Positions 7,266 through 14,037 are shown, numbered from the stretch's first letter. The stretch is DNA of 19,088 nucleotides from Parvibaculum sp040882025 (GCF_040882025.1 NZ_JBBECC010000143.1:1-19088); one strand, 5' to 3'. Notes: a model not told the origin generated them from the sequence alone. Program-made: numbers and translations.

Positions 7266-7892
7266 TCACGCCGGCTTGTTCACGCGGCGCAGTGTCAGGT
7301 TGATGCGGCCGCCGCCGGGCAGCAGACGCGAGGAGCCGAAAATCACCCGGTCGACGCCGTGAAGACGCAGGCGCGACGAACCGCCCATCACCAGCACGTC
7401 GCCCGACGAGAGTCTGAAGCTTTTCGATTTGTCGCCGCGAGCGAATCCGCCGACACGGAAAACACATGTGTCGCCAAGCGAGAGGGAAACCACCGGCGCC
7501 TCGAGCGCCTCTTCGTCCTCATCGCGGTGCAGCCCCATGCGTGCCTTGCCGTGCTCGTAGAGATTGACGAGACAGCATTCGGGCGGGGCGGGAAATGCCG
7601 CCAGTTCCTCCCACAAGGCGAGTAGGGCTCCCGGTATGGCCGGCCAGCGGCGGCCATTAACGTCGTTTGTTGACGAATAGGAATAGCCGCCGGGCCGCGA
7701 TACCCAGCCCAGCGGTCCCAAATTCGTCTGGCGGATCGACCAGGGCTTCGCCGTGCGGGGCATCCGCGGACGATAGGGCGGGGCGCTTTCGAAAGCGCGC
7801 ACAAGCTCGGCGACAAGCGCCGCCTGCGCGGCCTCGTCCACAAAGCGCGGATAGAGCGCCAGACCCTCAAATCCCGTATCGACCGGTTTCAT
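7266..7892 (-). CDS. alkB: AlkB-type 2-oxoglutarate/Fe(II)-dependent dioxygenase (alkylation repair)
   Basis: This is a 208-residue cytosolic dioxygenase that oxidatively removes methyl groups such as 1-methyladenine and 3-methylcytosine from DNA or RNA. The iron ligands are visible as HRD (His122, Asp124) and the distal His178 in RLHGVDR. RINLTLR (196-202) is the AlkB RxNxTxR motif that binds 2-oxoglutarate. GPLGWVSRPGGYSYS and NLYEHGKARMGLHRDEDE closely resemble E. coli AlkB, so this is an AlkB-type rather than a distant ALKBH-like protein. The ATG at 7892 is preferred; a GTG at 7898 would add two residues. Neither has a good ribosome binding site. It is convergent with the NnrU-family gene (6-bp gap) and divergent from the Sel1 lipoprotein. 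No ada-type partner is adjacent. Confidence 0.9.
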   Translation of the reverse strand: MKPVDTGFEGLALYPRFVDEAAQAALVAELVRAFESAPPYRPRMPRTAKPWSIRQTNLGPLGWVSRPGGYSYSSTNDVNGRRWPAIPGALLALWEELAAFPAPPECCLVNLYEHGKARMGLHRDEDEEALEAPVVSLSLGDTCVFRVGGFARGDKSKSFRLSSGDVLVMGGSSRLRLHGVDRVIFGSSRLLPGGGRINLTLRRVNKPA

Positions 7893-7929
7893 GGACACAG
7901 TCTAACCCGAAAGAACGGCACTCGACTTG

Positions 7930-7952
7930 TGACACTTATAATGTCATATTAT
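7930..7952 (+). promoter_or_regulatory. Promoter -10 region with inverted repeat TGACA-N7-TGTCA
   Basis: TATAAT (7937-7942) and TATTAT (7947-7952) are two good -10 candidates for the lipoprotein gene that starts at 8008; the best -35 for either is weak. TGACA (7930-7934) and TGTCA (7942-7946) form a perfect inverted repeat with a 7-bp spacer covering the first -10. This looks like an operator for a dimeric regulator, but no regulator family can be named from the site. Confidence 0.45.
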
Positions 7953-7958
7953 CGCGCC

Positions 7959-7980
7959 GCCGGGCGTCGGATTGCCCGGC
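7959..7980 (+). promoter_or_regulatory. Stem-loop in the 5' leader of the Sel1 lipoprotein
   Basis: GCCGGGC (7959-7965) and GCCCGGC (7974-7980) pair perfectly over 7 bp around an 8-nt loop. If transcription starts from the TATTAT at 7947, the hairpin is at or near the 5' end of the mRNA and may protect it. It has no U-tract, so it is not a terminator. GGAGGGG (7994-8000) follows as the ribosome binding site. Confidence 0.4.
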
Positions 7981-8007
7981 ATCAATCCGGGGCGGAGGGG
8001 GTGCGCG

Positions 8008-8550
8008 ATGATGAGACTGATCGGGATTTTGCTGCTGGCGACAACGCTGTCTGGATGTGCGGCGGTGGCCATTCAAGGCGCGTCGCGGGCCAAGGACAAT
8101 GCGGTGATCGCGGGCAATGAAAGCGCGGCCGCGGCCGGCGACGTCAAGGCGCAGATGAAAATGGGCGATGCGCATTGCTGCACAATCGCCGGGTCGGCCG
8201 GCGTTCTCAACAACCAGAAGGCGACCGAGTGGTATTGCAAGGCCGCGAAGGCCGGCGAACCGCGCGCCAAATACGAACTCGGGCGCATCTATGCGGGCGA
8301 TCTCGTGCGCGGCATGAACGCACCGGCAAAACTCGGCGCGCTGGTAACGACGCAGCGCGAGAACAAGCCGCTGGCGCTGATGTGGTTCAACCTCGCGGCC
8401 GAGGCCGGTAGTGACGACGCGGCCGAGGAGGCCGCCGAGCTCAGCGAGGATATGACGGCGCCAGAGAGGATGCAGGCGAGGCTCCGGCAGGAGAGCTGGC
8501 AGGCCCAAGCCTGCGAGTGGAACGCGGTCTATCCGGACAATCAGCTCTGA
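8008..8550 (+). CDS. Sel1-repeat lipoprotein of unknown function
   Basis: This is a 180-residue probable lipoprotein. The signal sequence ends in the lipobox LSGC, making Cys17 the lipidated residue. The mature part shows two degenerate Sel1/TPR-like repeats, around 42-82 (AAGDVKAQMKMGDAHC, then ATEWYCKAAKAG) and 84-134 (EPRAKYELGRIYAGD, then PLALMWFNLAAEAG). Such repeats form helical hairpins that bind other proteins. Extra cysteines at 57, 58, 77 and 169 could form disulfides in the periplasm. The start at ATG 8008 (or the adjacent ATG at 8011) is set by GGAGGGG 7 bases upstream and by the signal peptide. It is monocistronic by position, with a candidate terminator 40 bp downstream. No function can be assigned; a structural or envelope role is only inferred. 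Confidence 0.8.
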   Translation: MMRLIGILLLATTLSGCAAVAIQGASRAKDNAVIAGNESAAAAGDVKAQMKMGDAHCCTIAGSAGVLNNQKATEWYCKAAKAGEPRAKYELGRIYAGDLVRGMNAPAKLGALVTTQRENKPLALMWFNLAAEAGSDDAAEEAAELSEDMTAPERMQARLRQESWQAQACEWNAVYPDNQL

Positions 8551-8590
8551 AGGGCTGGCAGTTCTGAACAGACCGAAGGCGGACGGGCGG

Positions 8591-8620
8591 CGGACGGGGT
8601 ACACGCCGTCCGTTTCGCAT
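8591..8620 (+). terminator. Candidate intrinsic terminator after the Sel1 lipoprotein
   Basis: CGGACGG (8591-8597) pairs perfectly with CCGTCCG (8606-8612) around an 8-nt loop, and the hairpin is followed by TTTCGCATTT. The interrupted T-run makes it a weak rather than classic terminator. Its position, 40 bp past the stop and 100 bp before the dnaK promoter, fits a terminator. Confidence 0.5.
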
Positions 8621-8720
8621 TTCGCCATCACCTGACGACCGGGGTTCCGAAAAGGAATGCTCTGCGGGACCCCTGAGTCCCGAAAGCCCCGCGTCCTGTG
8701 GCCATATTGCCGCATCAACG

Positions 8721-8749
8721 CTTGCGGCGCGTGAAACCCAAACCTATAT
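8721..8749 (+). promoter_or_regulatory. Sigma-32 (RpoH) heat-shock promoter of dnaK
   Basis: CTTG (8721-8724), an 18-nt spacer and CCTATAT (8743-8749) match the published alphaproteobacterial RpoH consensus CTTG-N17/18-CYTATNT at every defined position. Initiation is predicted near 8756. No sigma-70-type promoter of similar quality was seen in this gap, so heat-shock control of dnaK-dnaJ by RpoH is the favoured reading. Confidence 0.8.
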
Positions 8750-8755
8750 ACAGCG

Positions 8756-8944
8756 CAACCGTTTCAACCCCCGGACCCGGGGGCATTGAGAGCTCGCCCT
8801 TGGGGAGCCCTTCGCCCGCCGGGACGGACAACCCCTTTTCAGGGGGCCGGTTTCGACCGGGAGCGCCCGTGCGGGCGCACTCCGGAGACCAGTGGGCGCC
8901 AAATGTGGCCCGCCCGGCCCGCCGCAACGTGAGGACTACAGACA
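8756..8944 (+). promoter_or_regulatory. Highly structured 5' leader of dnaK mRNA (array of stem-loops)
   Basis: Reading along the plus strand, six local hairpins can be drawn. They are: CCCCCG/CGGGGG with loop GACC (8768-8783); an imperfect GCTC...GAGC stem (8792-8808); CCCC/GGGG (8832-8845); CCGGT/ACCGG with loop TTCG (8847-8860); GCGCCCG/CGGGCGC (8863-8878); and GUGGGC/GCCCGC with one U-G pair (8892-8913). The third to fifth are separated by only 1-2 nt and could stack. No complement to the ribosome binding site GAGGA is obvious, so a simple thermometer hiding the site is not supported. No known riboswitch family was recognised. A role in mRNA stability or translation control is inferred. 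Confidence 0.5.
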
Positions 8945-10873
8945 ATGGCTAAAGTCATCGGTATCGACCTCGGCACAACCAATTCCTGCGTCGCCGTGAT
9001 GGAAGGCAAGACCGCCAAGGTGATCGAAAACGCCGAAGGCGCACGCACCACGCCCTCCATGGTCGCCTTTACCGCCGACGGCGAGCGCCTGGTCGGCCAA
9101 TCGGCCAAACGGCAAGCCGTCACCAACCCCTCGAACACGCTCTTTGCCATCAAGCGCCTGATCGGCCGCTCCTACGAGGACCCCACCACCCAGAAGGACA
9201 AGGGCATGGTGCCCTACGACATCGTCAAGGCGCCGAACGGCGACGCCTGGGTGGAAGCGCATGGCGAGAAGTATTCGCCGTCGCAGATTTCGGCCTTCAT
9301 TCTGCAGAAGATGAAAGAGACGGCCGAGAGCTATCTCGGCGAAAAAGTCGAAAAGGCCGTCATCACCGTTCCCGCCTATTTCAACGACGCCCAGCGCCAG
9401 GCGACAAAAGACGCCGGCAAGATCGCGGGCCTTGAAGTACTGCGCATCATCAACGAACCGACGGCGGCAGCCCTTGCCTACGGCCTCGACAAGAAGGAAG
9501 GCGAGCTGATTGCTGTTTATGACCTTGGCGGCGGCACATTCGACGTCTCGATCCTCGAAATCGGCGACGGCGTGTTCGAGGTCAAGTCGACCAATGGCGA
9601 CACGTTCCTCGGCGGCGAGGATTTCGACATGCGCCTCGTGAATTACCTCGCCGACGAATTCAAAAAGGAAAACGGCATCGACTTGCGCGGCGACAAGCTC
9701 GCGCTGCAGCGCCTGAAGGAAGCGGCCGAGAAAGCCAAGATCGAGCTTTCCTCCGCGACGCAGACCGAAGTCAACCTGCCCTTCATCACGGCGGACGCTT
9801 CGGGTCCGAAGCATCTCACCATGAAGATCACGCGGGCGAAGCTTGAAGCGCTGGTCGAGGATCTGATCCAGCGCACGATCGACCCCTGCAAGGCGGCGCT
9901 GAAGGATGCCGGCATCACCGCCGGGCAGATCAACGAGATCGTGCTGGTCGGCGGCCAGTCGCGCATGCCGAAGATTCGCGATGCGGTGAAACAGTTTTTC
10001 GGCAAAGAGCCGAACATGAGCGTCAACCCGGATGAAGTGGTCGCCATGGGCGCCGCGATCCAGGCCGGTGTGTTGCAGGGCGACGTGAAAGACGTGCTGT
10101 TGCTCGACGTGACGCCGCTGTCGCTCGGCATCGAAACGCTGGGCGGCGTCTTTACCCGTCTTATCGAACGCAACACGACGATCCCGACCAAGAAGGCACA
10201 AACCTTCTCGACCGCGGAAGACAATCAGTCGGCCGTGACGATCCGTGTCTTCCAAGGCGAACGCGAGATGGCGGCCGACAACAAATTGCTCGGCCAGTTC
10301 GATCTTGTGGGTCTTCCGGCCGCGCCGCGCGGCGTGCCGCAGATCGAAGTCGCTTTCGATATAGACGCCAACGGCATCGTCAATGTCTCGGCCAAGGACA
10401 AGGCAACCAACAAGGAACAGACCATTCGTATCGAGGCATCGGGCGGACTTTCCGAAGCCGATATCGAGAAGATGGTGAAAGATGCCGAGGCGCATGCGGA
10501 AGAAGACCGCAAGCGGCGCGCAGAGGCAGAAACCCGCAACCATGGCGAGGCGCTGGCCAATTCGACCGAGAAGATGCTCGCCGAGAACGCCGACAAGGTG
10601 CCCGCCGATGTGAAGGCCGAAGTCGAAGCGGCGCTCGAGGAATTGAAGACGGCGCTGAAAGAGGGCGCAAGCGACGACATCAAGGCGAAGACCGACGCAT
10701 TGACGCAAGTCTCGATGAAGCTTGGCGAGGCGCTCTACAAGGCCGCGCAAGCCGAAGCGCAGTCGGACGAGAATGCAGGCGACGCCGATGCAGATGGCGG
10801 GCGCGAGAATGTCGTCGATGCCGACTTCGAAGAAGTCGACGACGACAAGAAAGATCAAGGCAAATCCGCCTGA
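8945..10873 (+). CDS. dnaK: DnaK, Hsp70 molecular chaperone
   Basis: This is a 642-residue Hsp70, full length for the family. The ATPase domain (1 to about 385) starts with the phosphate-binding IGIDLGTTNSCVAV and includes INEPTAAALAYG, VYDLGGGTFDVSILE and the adenosine motif LVGGQSRMP. The hydrophobic linker VLLLDVTPLSLGIET leads to the substrate-binding beta domain and an alpha-helical lid. The C-terminus is acidic, ending in DADFEEVDDDKKDQGKSA, a variant of the EEVK/EEVD-like tail. DnaK binds unfolded polypeptides in an ATP cycle with DnaJ and GrpE, both encoded in this window. The ATG is preceded by GAGGA (8931-8935). It is the first gene of dnaK-dnaJ and lies behind a sigma-32-type promoter and a long structured leader. 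Confidence 0.98.
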   Translation: MAKVIGIDLGTTNSCVAVMEGKTAKVIENAEGARTTPSMVAFTADGERLVGQSAKRQAVTNPSNTLFAIKRLIGRSYEDPTTQKDKGMVPYDIVKAPNGDAWVEAHGEKYSPSQISAFILQKMKETAESYLGEKVEKAVITVPAYFNDAQRQATKDAGKIAGLEVLRIINEPTAAALAYGLDKKEGELIAVYDLGGGTFDVSILEIGDGVFEVKSTNGDTFLGGEDFDMRLVNYLADEFKKENGIDLRGDKLALQRLKEAAEKAKIELSSATQTEVNLPFITADASGPKHLTMKITRAKLEALVEDLIQRTIDPCKAALKDAGITAGQINEIVLVGGQSRMPKIRDAVKQFFGKEPNMSVNPDEVVAMGAAIQAGVLQGDVKDVLLLDVTPLSLGIETLGGVFTRLIERNTTIPTKKAQTFSTAEDNQSAVTIRVFQGEREMAADNKLLGQFDLVGLPAAPRGVPQIEVAFDIDANGIVNVSAKDKATNKEQTIRIEASGGLSEADIEKMVKDAEAHAEEDRKRRAEAETRNHGEALANSTEKMLAENADKVPADVKAEVEAALEELKTALKEGASDDIKAKTDALTQVSMKLGEALYKAAQAEAQSDENAGDADADGGRENVVDADFEEVDDDKKDQGKSA

Positions 10874-10875
10874 TC

Positions 10876-10942
10876 CGGGGCATCGAAATGACGCCCTTTC
10901 TCTCCATACAAAATGCCCCGCGGGTGCGCACAGGCGCGCCCG
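10876..10942 (+). promoter_or_regulatory. Two stem-loops in the dnaK-dnaJ intercistronic gap
   Basis: CGGGGCAT (10876-10883) and ATGCCCCG (10913-10920) are a perfect 8-bp inverted repeat enclosing 29 nt. Directly next to it, CGGGUGCGC (10921-10929) pairs with GCGCGCCCG (10934-10942) through nine pairs, one of them U-G, around an ACAG loop. No U-run follows either stem, so they are not intrinsic terminators. They may block 3' exonucleases or mark an RNase cleavage site, giving dnaK more stable mRNA than dnaJ (inference). Confidence 0.55.
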
Positions 10943-10971
10943 CAGCGGCTTCCCGTCTATGGTGATCCCTG

Positions 10972-12111
10972 ATGTCGAAGCGTGATTTTTACGACGTCCT
11001 GGGGGTCGGCCGCGATGCAAGTGCCGACGAGTTGAAAAAGGCCTATCGCAATCTCGCCAAGAAGTATCACCCCGACCAGAATCAGGGCGACAAGGAAGCC
11101 GAGCAGCGCTTCAAGGAACTCAACGAGGCCTATGACGCGCTGAAGGACGATCAGTCGCGCGCGGCCTATGACCAGTTCGGCCATGCCGCTTTCGACGGCG
11201 GCATGGGTGCACGCGGCGGCGCGCGCGGCTTTGCCGGTGGCGCCTCGATGTCGGATATATTCGACGATCTTTTCGGCGAGTTCATGGGCGGCCGGCGGGG
11301 CGGGCGCGGCGATGGTGGCCGCATGCGCGGACACGACTTGCGCTACAATATGGAAATCGACCTCGAAGAGGCCTTCGAGGGCAAGAAGGCACAAGTTCGC
11401 GTGCCGTCCTCGGTGGCCTGCGAAACCTGCAAGGGTTCGGGCGCGGCGCCGGGATCGAGCCCCATTACCTGCACCACCTGTCAGGGGCACGGCAAGGTGC
11501 GCGCCTCCCAGGGCTTCTTCACCATCGAACGGACCTGTCCGACCTGCCACGGGCGCGGACAGACCATCGACAAGCCTTGCTCCGCCTGTCACGGACAGGG
11601 TCGCGTCGAGAAGGAACGCACGCTGTCGGTCAACATTCCGGCCGGCGTCGAAGACGGTACGCGCATCAGGCTGGCCGGCGAAGGCGAGGCCGGCATGCGG
11701 GGCGGGCCGGCGGGCGACCTCTATATTTTCCTCTCGGTCCGGCCGCACAGACTTTTCGAGCGCGACGGCGCCGATCTCTTTTGCCGCGTACCGATCTCGA
11801 TGGCGACGGCAGCGCTGAGCGGCGAGATCGAAGTGCCGACGCTGGGCGGCAAGCGGGTGAAGGTGAAAATACCGGAAGGCGCGCAGACCGGCCGCCAGTT
11901 CCGCCTCAAGGCCAAGGGCATGCCGATCGTCAATTCGCGCGAGACGGGTGATCTCTATATCCAGATCACGGTCGAAACGCCGGTCCATCTCAACAAGAAA
12001 CAAAAAGACTTGCTGAAAGAGTTCGAAGCCGCGTCGAACGACAGCAACAACCCCGAAAGCTCGGGCTTCTTCGCCAAGGTCAAGGAATTCTGGGACGGCT
12101 TCCAGAATTGA
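10972..12111 (+). CDS. dnaJ: DnaJ, Hsp40 cochaperone
   Basis: This is a 379-residue type I Hsp40 that delivers substrates to DnaK and stimulates its ATPase. The J domain (1-70) carries the essential HPD at 33-35. A Gly/Phe-rich linker (75-120) follows. The zinc-finger domain has all four CxxCxGxG modules (CETCKGSG, CTTCQGHG, CPTCHGRG, CSACHGQG; first Cys150, last Cys206), so both zinc sites look intact. The C-terminal substrate-binding domains complete the normal length. The ATG at 10972 is preceded by GGTGA (10961-10965), a modest site. The gap from dnaK is 98 bp and holds two stem-loops; a strong terminator follows the gene. Confidence 0.97.
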   Translation: MSKRDFYDVLGVGRDASADELKKAYRNLAKKYHPDQNQGDKEAEQRFKELNEAYDALKDDQSRAAYDQFGHAAFDGGMGARGGARGFAGGASMSDIFDDLFGEFMGGRRGGRGDGGRMRGHDLRYNMEIDLEEAFEGKKAQVRVPSSVACETCKGSGAAPGSSPITCTTCQGHGKVRASQGFFTIERTCPTCHGRGQTIDKPCSACHGQGRVEKERTLSVNIPAGVEDGTRIRLAGEGEAGMRGGPAGDLYIFLSVRPHRLFERDGADLFCRVPISMATAALSGEIEVPTLGGKRVKVKIPEGAQTGRQFRLKAKGMPIVNSRETGDLYIQITVETPVHLNKKQKDLLKEFEAASNDSNNPESSGFFAKVKEFWDGFQN

Positions 12112-12132
12112 GGCGCTGAGCTATTCTGGAGG

Positions 12133-12160
12133 GGCTCCGCGACCCTCGCGGGGCCTTTTT
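12133..12160 (+). terminator. Intrinsic terminator of the dnaK-dnaJ operon
   Basis: GGCTCCGCGA (12133-12142) pairs with TCGCGGGGCC (12146-12155) through ten base pairs including one U-G, with a CCC loop, and is followed directly by TTTTT (12156-12160). This is the clearest rho-independent terminator in the window. It sits 21 bp after the dnaJ stop and just before the DUF486 gene. Confidence 0.92.
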
Positions 12161-12177
12161 CATGCCCGGTGCACCCC

Positions 12178-12516
12178 ATGCAAAACCATGTCCTGCCGGC
12201 GGTACTGCTCGTCGCCTCCAACGTCTTCATGACGGCCGCCTGGTATTGGCATCTCAAGTTCAGAGCCATGCCGATCCTGACCGTCATTCTGATCAGTTGG
12301 GGCATCGCGCTGATCGAATACATGCTGGCCGTGCCGGCCAACCGAATGGGCTATGCCGTCTACACGGCGGCGCAGCTCAAGACGATGCAGGAGGTCATCA
12401 CGCTGACGGTTTTCGTTGGCTTCTCAGCCTTCTATCTGGGGCAGGGGCCGACCTGGAACACGCTGATCGGCTTTTCGCTGATCGCGCTCGGGGCTTATTT
12501 CGTCTTCCGGGGCTGA
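12178..12516 (+). CDS. DUF486-family small membrane protein (DMT-like)
   Basis: This is a 112-residue protein with four predicted membrane helices (about 5-24, 32-51, 70-89, 94-110). The sequence closely resembles the DUF486 family (COG3169), seen in MTAAWYWHLKF, WGIALIEYMLAVPANRMGY and the C-terminal LIGFSLIALGAYFVF. The family is placed with small drug/metabolite-transporter-like proteins, but no transported substrate is known. I prefer the ATG at 12178; a GTG at 12169 would add three residues. The start is only 17 bp after the T-run of the dnaJ terminator, and no promoter is evident in between, so expression may come from read-through or an unrecognised promoter. dapB follows after 42 bp. 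Confidence 0.85.
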   Translation: MQNHVLPAVLLVASNVFMTAAWYWHLKFRAMPILTVILISWGIALIEYMLAVPANRMGYAVYTAAQLKTMQEVITLTVFVGFSAFYLGQGPTWNTLIGFSLIALGAYFVFRG

Positions 12517-12558
12517 TTGCAGGCTGCTATACCGCCCCAAACGCTTGGAAACATCGAT

Positions 12559-13371
12559 ATGGCGGATGACATCAAGATCGCGGTGACGGGAGCGGGCGGT
12601 CGAATGGGCCGGACGCTGATCGGCCTCATCCACGAGACGGCGGGCCTGGCGCTTGCCGGCGGCATCGAGGCCGAAGGCTCGCCTCATCTCGGCGCCGATC
12701 TCGGCACGCTGGCGGGCCTGCCGCCGCTCGGGATCGCGGCAAGCGACGATGCGCTCGGCATTATCGCCGGGGCCGATGCGCTGGTGGATTTTTCGGTGCC
12801 GGCGGCGAGCGTCGAATTCGCGGCGCTGACGGCGCAGGCCCGGATCGTCCATGTGATCGGCACGACCGGATTGTCCGAGGCCGACGAGGCCCGGATCGCC
12901 GCGGCGGCACGGCATGCCACTATCGTCAAGGCCGGCAATATGAGCCTCGGCGTCAATTTGCTGGCGGCCCTGGTCAGACAGGCGGCGCGCGCGCTCGACG
13001 CCTCATGGGATATCGAGATCGTCGAAATGCACCACCGCCACAAGGTCGACGCGCCGTCGGGCACGGCGCTGCTGCTGGGCCAGGCGGCAGCCGAGGGGCG
13101 TGGTGTCGAACTCAGAGAAAATTCCGAACGCGGACGCGACGGACAGACCGGCGCGCGCAAGGAAGGTGCGATCGGCTTTGCGAGTTTGCGGGGCGGTTCG
13201 GTGGTCGGCGACCATGAGGTGATTTTTGCCGGCGCGCAGGAACGGATCGTACTCGGCCATGTCGCCGAAGACCGCGGCGTCTTCGCGCGCGGCGCGCTGA
13301 AGGCCGCACAATGGGGGCAGGGCAAGGGGCCCGGCCTTTTCAGCATGGCCGATGTGCTCGGCATTGAATAA
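12559..13371 (+). CDS. dapB: DapB, 4-hydroxy-tetrahydrodipicolinate reductase
   Basis: This is a 270-residue NAD(P)H-dependent reductase of the lysine and diaminopimelate pathway, supplying both lysine and peptidoglycan precursors. The Rossmann motif GAGGRMG is at 11-17. DFSVP and GTTGL (101-105) line the nucleotide and substrate site. EMHHRHKVDAPSGTA carries the catalytic pair His158 and Lys162 (equivalent to E. coli His159 and Lys163). The length is normal. The ATG at 12559 begins the conserved N-terminus and has GGAAA at 12547-12551; in-frame codons upstream add only non-conserved residues. TATACC (12528-12533) could be a -10, but its -35 is poor. gpmA follows after 28 bp, so the two are probably cotranscribed. 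Confidence 0.96.
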   Translation: MADDIKIAVTGAGGRMGRTLIGLIHETAGLALAGGIEAEGSPHLGADLGTLAGLPPLGIAASDDALGIIAGADALVDFSVPAASVEFAALTAQARIVHVIGTTGLSEADEARIAAAARHATIVKAGNMSLGVNLLAALVRQAARALDASWDIEIVEMHHRHKVDAPSGTALLLGQAAAEGRGVELRENSERGRDGQTGARKEGAIGFASLRGGSVVGDHEVIFAGAQERIVLGHVAEDRGVFARGALKAAQWGQGKGPGLFSMADVLGIE

Positions 13372-13399
13372 TCCGCCTACAGATATTCTGGAGTATGCC

Positions 13400-14032
13400 T
13401 TGTCGAACCTGCTAGTACTTGTCCGCCACGGACAAAGCGAATGGAACAAGAAGAACCTCTTCACCGGCTGGCGCGATCCGGGCCTGACCGCGCAAGGCAT
13501 CGAGGAAGCGCGCGAAGCGGGGCAAGCCATGAAGGCACGGGGACTCGTCTTCGACGTCGCCTTCACTTCGGCACTTTCCCGCGCGCAGGAGACCAACCGC
13601 ATCATGCTTGAGGAGCTCGGGCAAGGCGACGTCGAGATCGTGAAGGATCAGGCGTTGAACGAGCGCGACTATGGCGACCTTTCGGGGCTGAACAAGGATG
13701 ATGCCCGCAAGAAATGGGGCGAAGAACAAGTGCATATCTGGCGGCGTTCCTACGACGTGCCGCCGCCCGGCGGCGAAAGCCTGAAGATGACCGCCGAACG
13801 GGTTCTTCCTTATTACGAACGGGAAATCCTGCCGCGTGTGCTGAAGGGCGAGCGGGTGCTCATTGCCGCGCACGGCAATTCGCTGCGGGCGCTTGTCATG
13901 CAGCTCGACAAGCTCAGCGAGGCCGAAGTGCTCGCGCTCAATATCGCGACCGGCGCGCCGATCGTTTATGAGCTCGACAACAAGGGGAATGTTCTCCGGA
14001 AGGAAATGCTGATCGAGCGCGAGGCGCATTGA
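13400..14032 (+). CDS. gpmA: GpmA, 2,3-bisphosphoglycerate-dependent phosphoglycerate mutase
   Basis: This is a 210-residue cofactor-dependent mutase interconverting 3- and 2-phosphoglycerate in glycolysis and gluconeogenesis. LVRHGQSEWN holds the phosphorylated His10, FTGWRD and TSALSRAQET are family signatures, LNERDYGDLSG contains the catalytic Glu, and AAHGNSLRAL the second catalytic His. The start is TTG at 13400: GGAG (13390-13393) lies 6 bases upstream, and the protein then begins MSNLLVLVRHG, as in homologues. An in-frame ATG at 13352 would add 16 non-conserved residues and overlap the dapB coding end. It ends 5 bp from the convergent DUF2244 gene. Confidence 0.95.
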   Translation: MSNLLVLVRHGQSEWNKKNLFTGWRDPGLTAQGIEEAREAGQAMKARGLVFDVAFTSALSRAQETNRIMLEELGQGDVEIVKDQALNERDYGDLSGLNKDDARKKWGEEQVHIWRRSYDVPPPGGESLKMTAERVLPYYEREILPRVLKGERVLIAAHGNSLRALVMQLDKLSEAEVLALNIATGAPIVYELDNKGNVLRKEMLIEREAH

Positions 14033-14037
14033 CGCGG

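Larger units (their letters stand above)
8551..8944. other. Intergenic region between the Sel1 lipoprotein and dnaK
   Basis: This 394-bp stretch has no credible protein gene of its own. From left to right it holds a terminator-like hairpin (8591-8620), about 100 bp with nothing recognisable, the heat-shock promoter of dnaK (8721-8749), and a leader of about 190 nt rich in hairpins (about 8756-8944). GAGGA (8931-8935) is the dnaK ribosome binding site. There is no CIRCE element. Confidence 0.7.

Noticed and set aside
8847..8860. Resemblance of GGTTTCGACC to a tRNA T-arm or tmRNA fragment
   Set aside because: No acceptor stem, CCA end or tag-coding segment accompanies it. The bases form a simple 5-bp stem with a TTCG loop.
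8698..8952. Open frame of 84 codons across the dnaK promoter and leader
   Set aside because: It begins upstream of the sigma-32 promoter, overlaps the dnaK start, has no good ribosome binding site and its composition is explained by GC-rich hairpins.
8936..11020. Very long minus-strand open frame opposite dnaK
   Set aside because: Long antisense frames are expected opposite GC-rich genes with strong third-position bias. The protein is Arg/His/Gly-rich with no recognisable domain, while dnaK on the plus strand is unambiguous.
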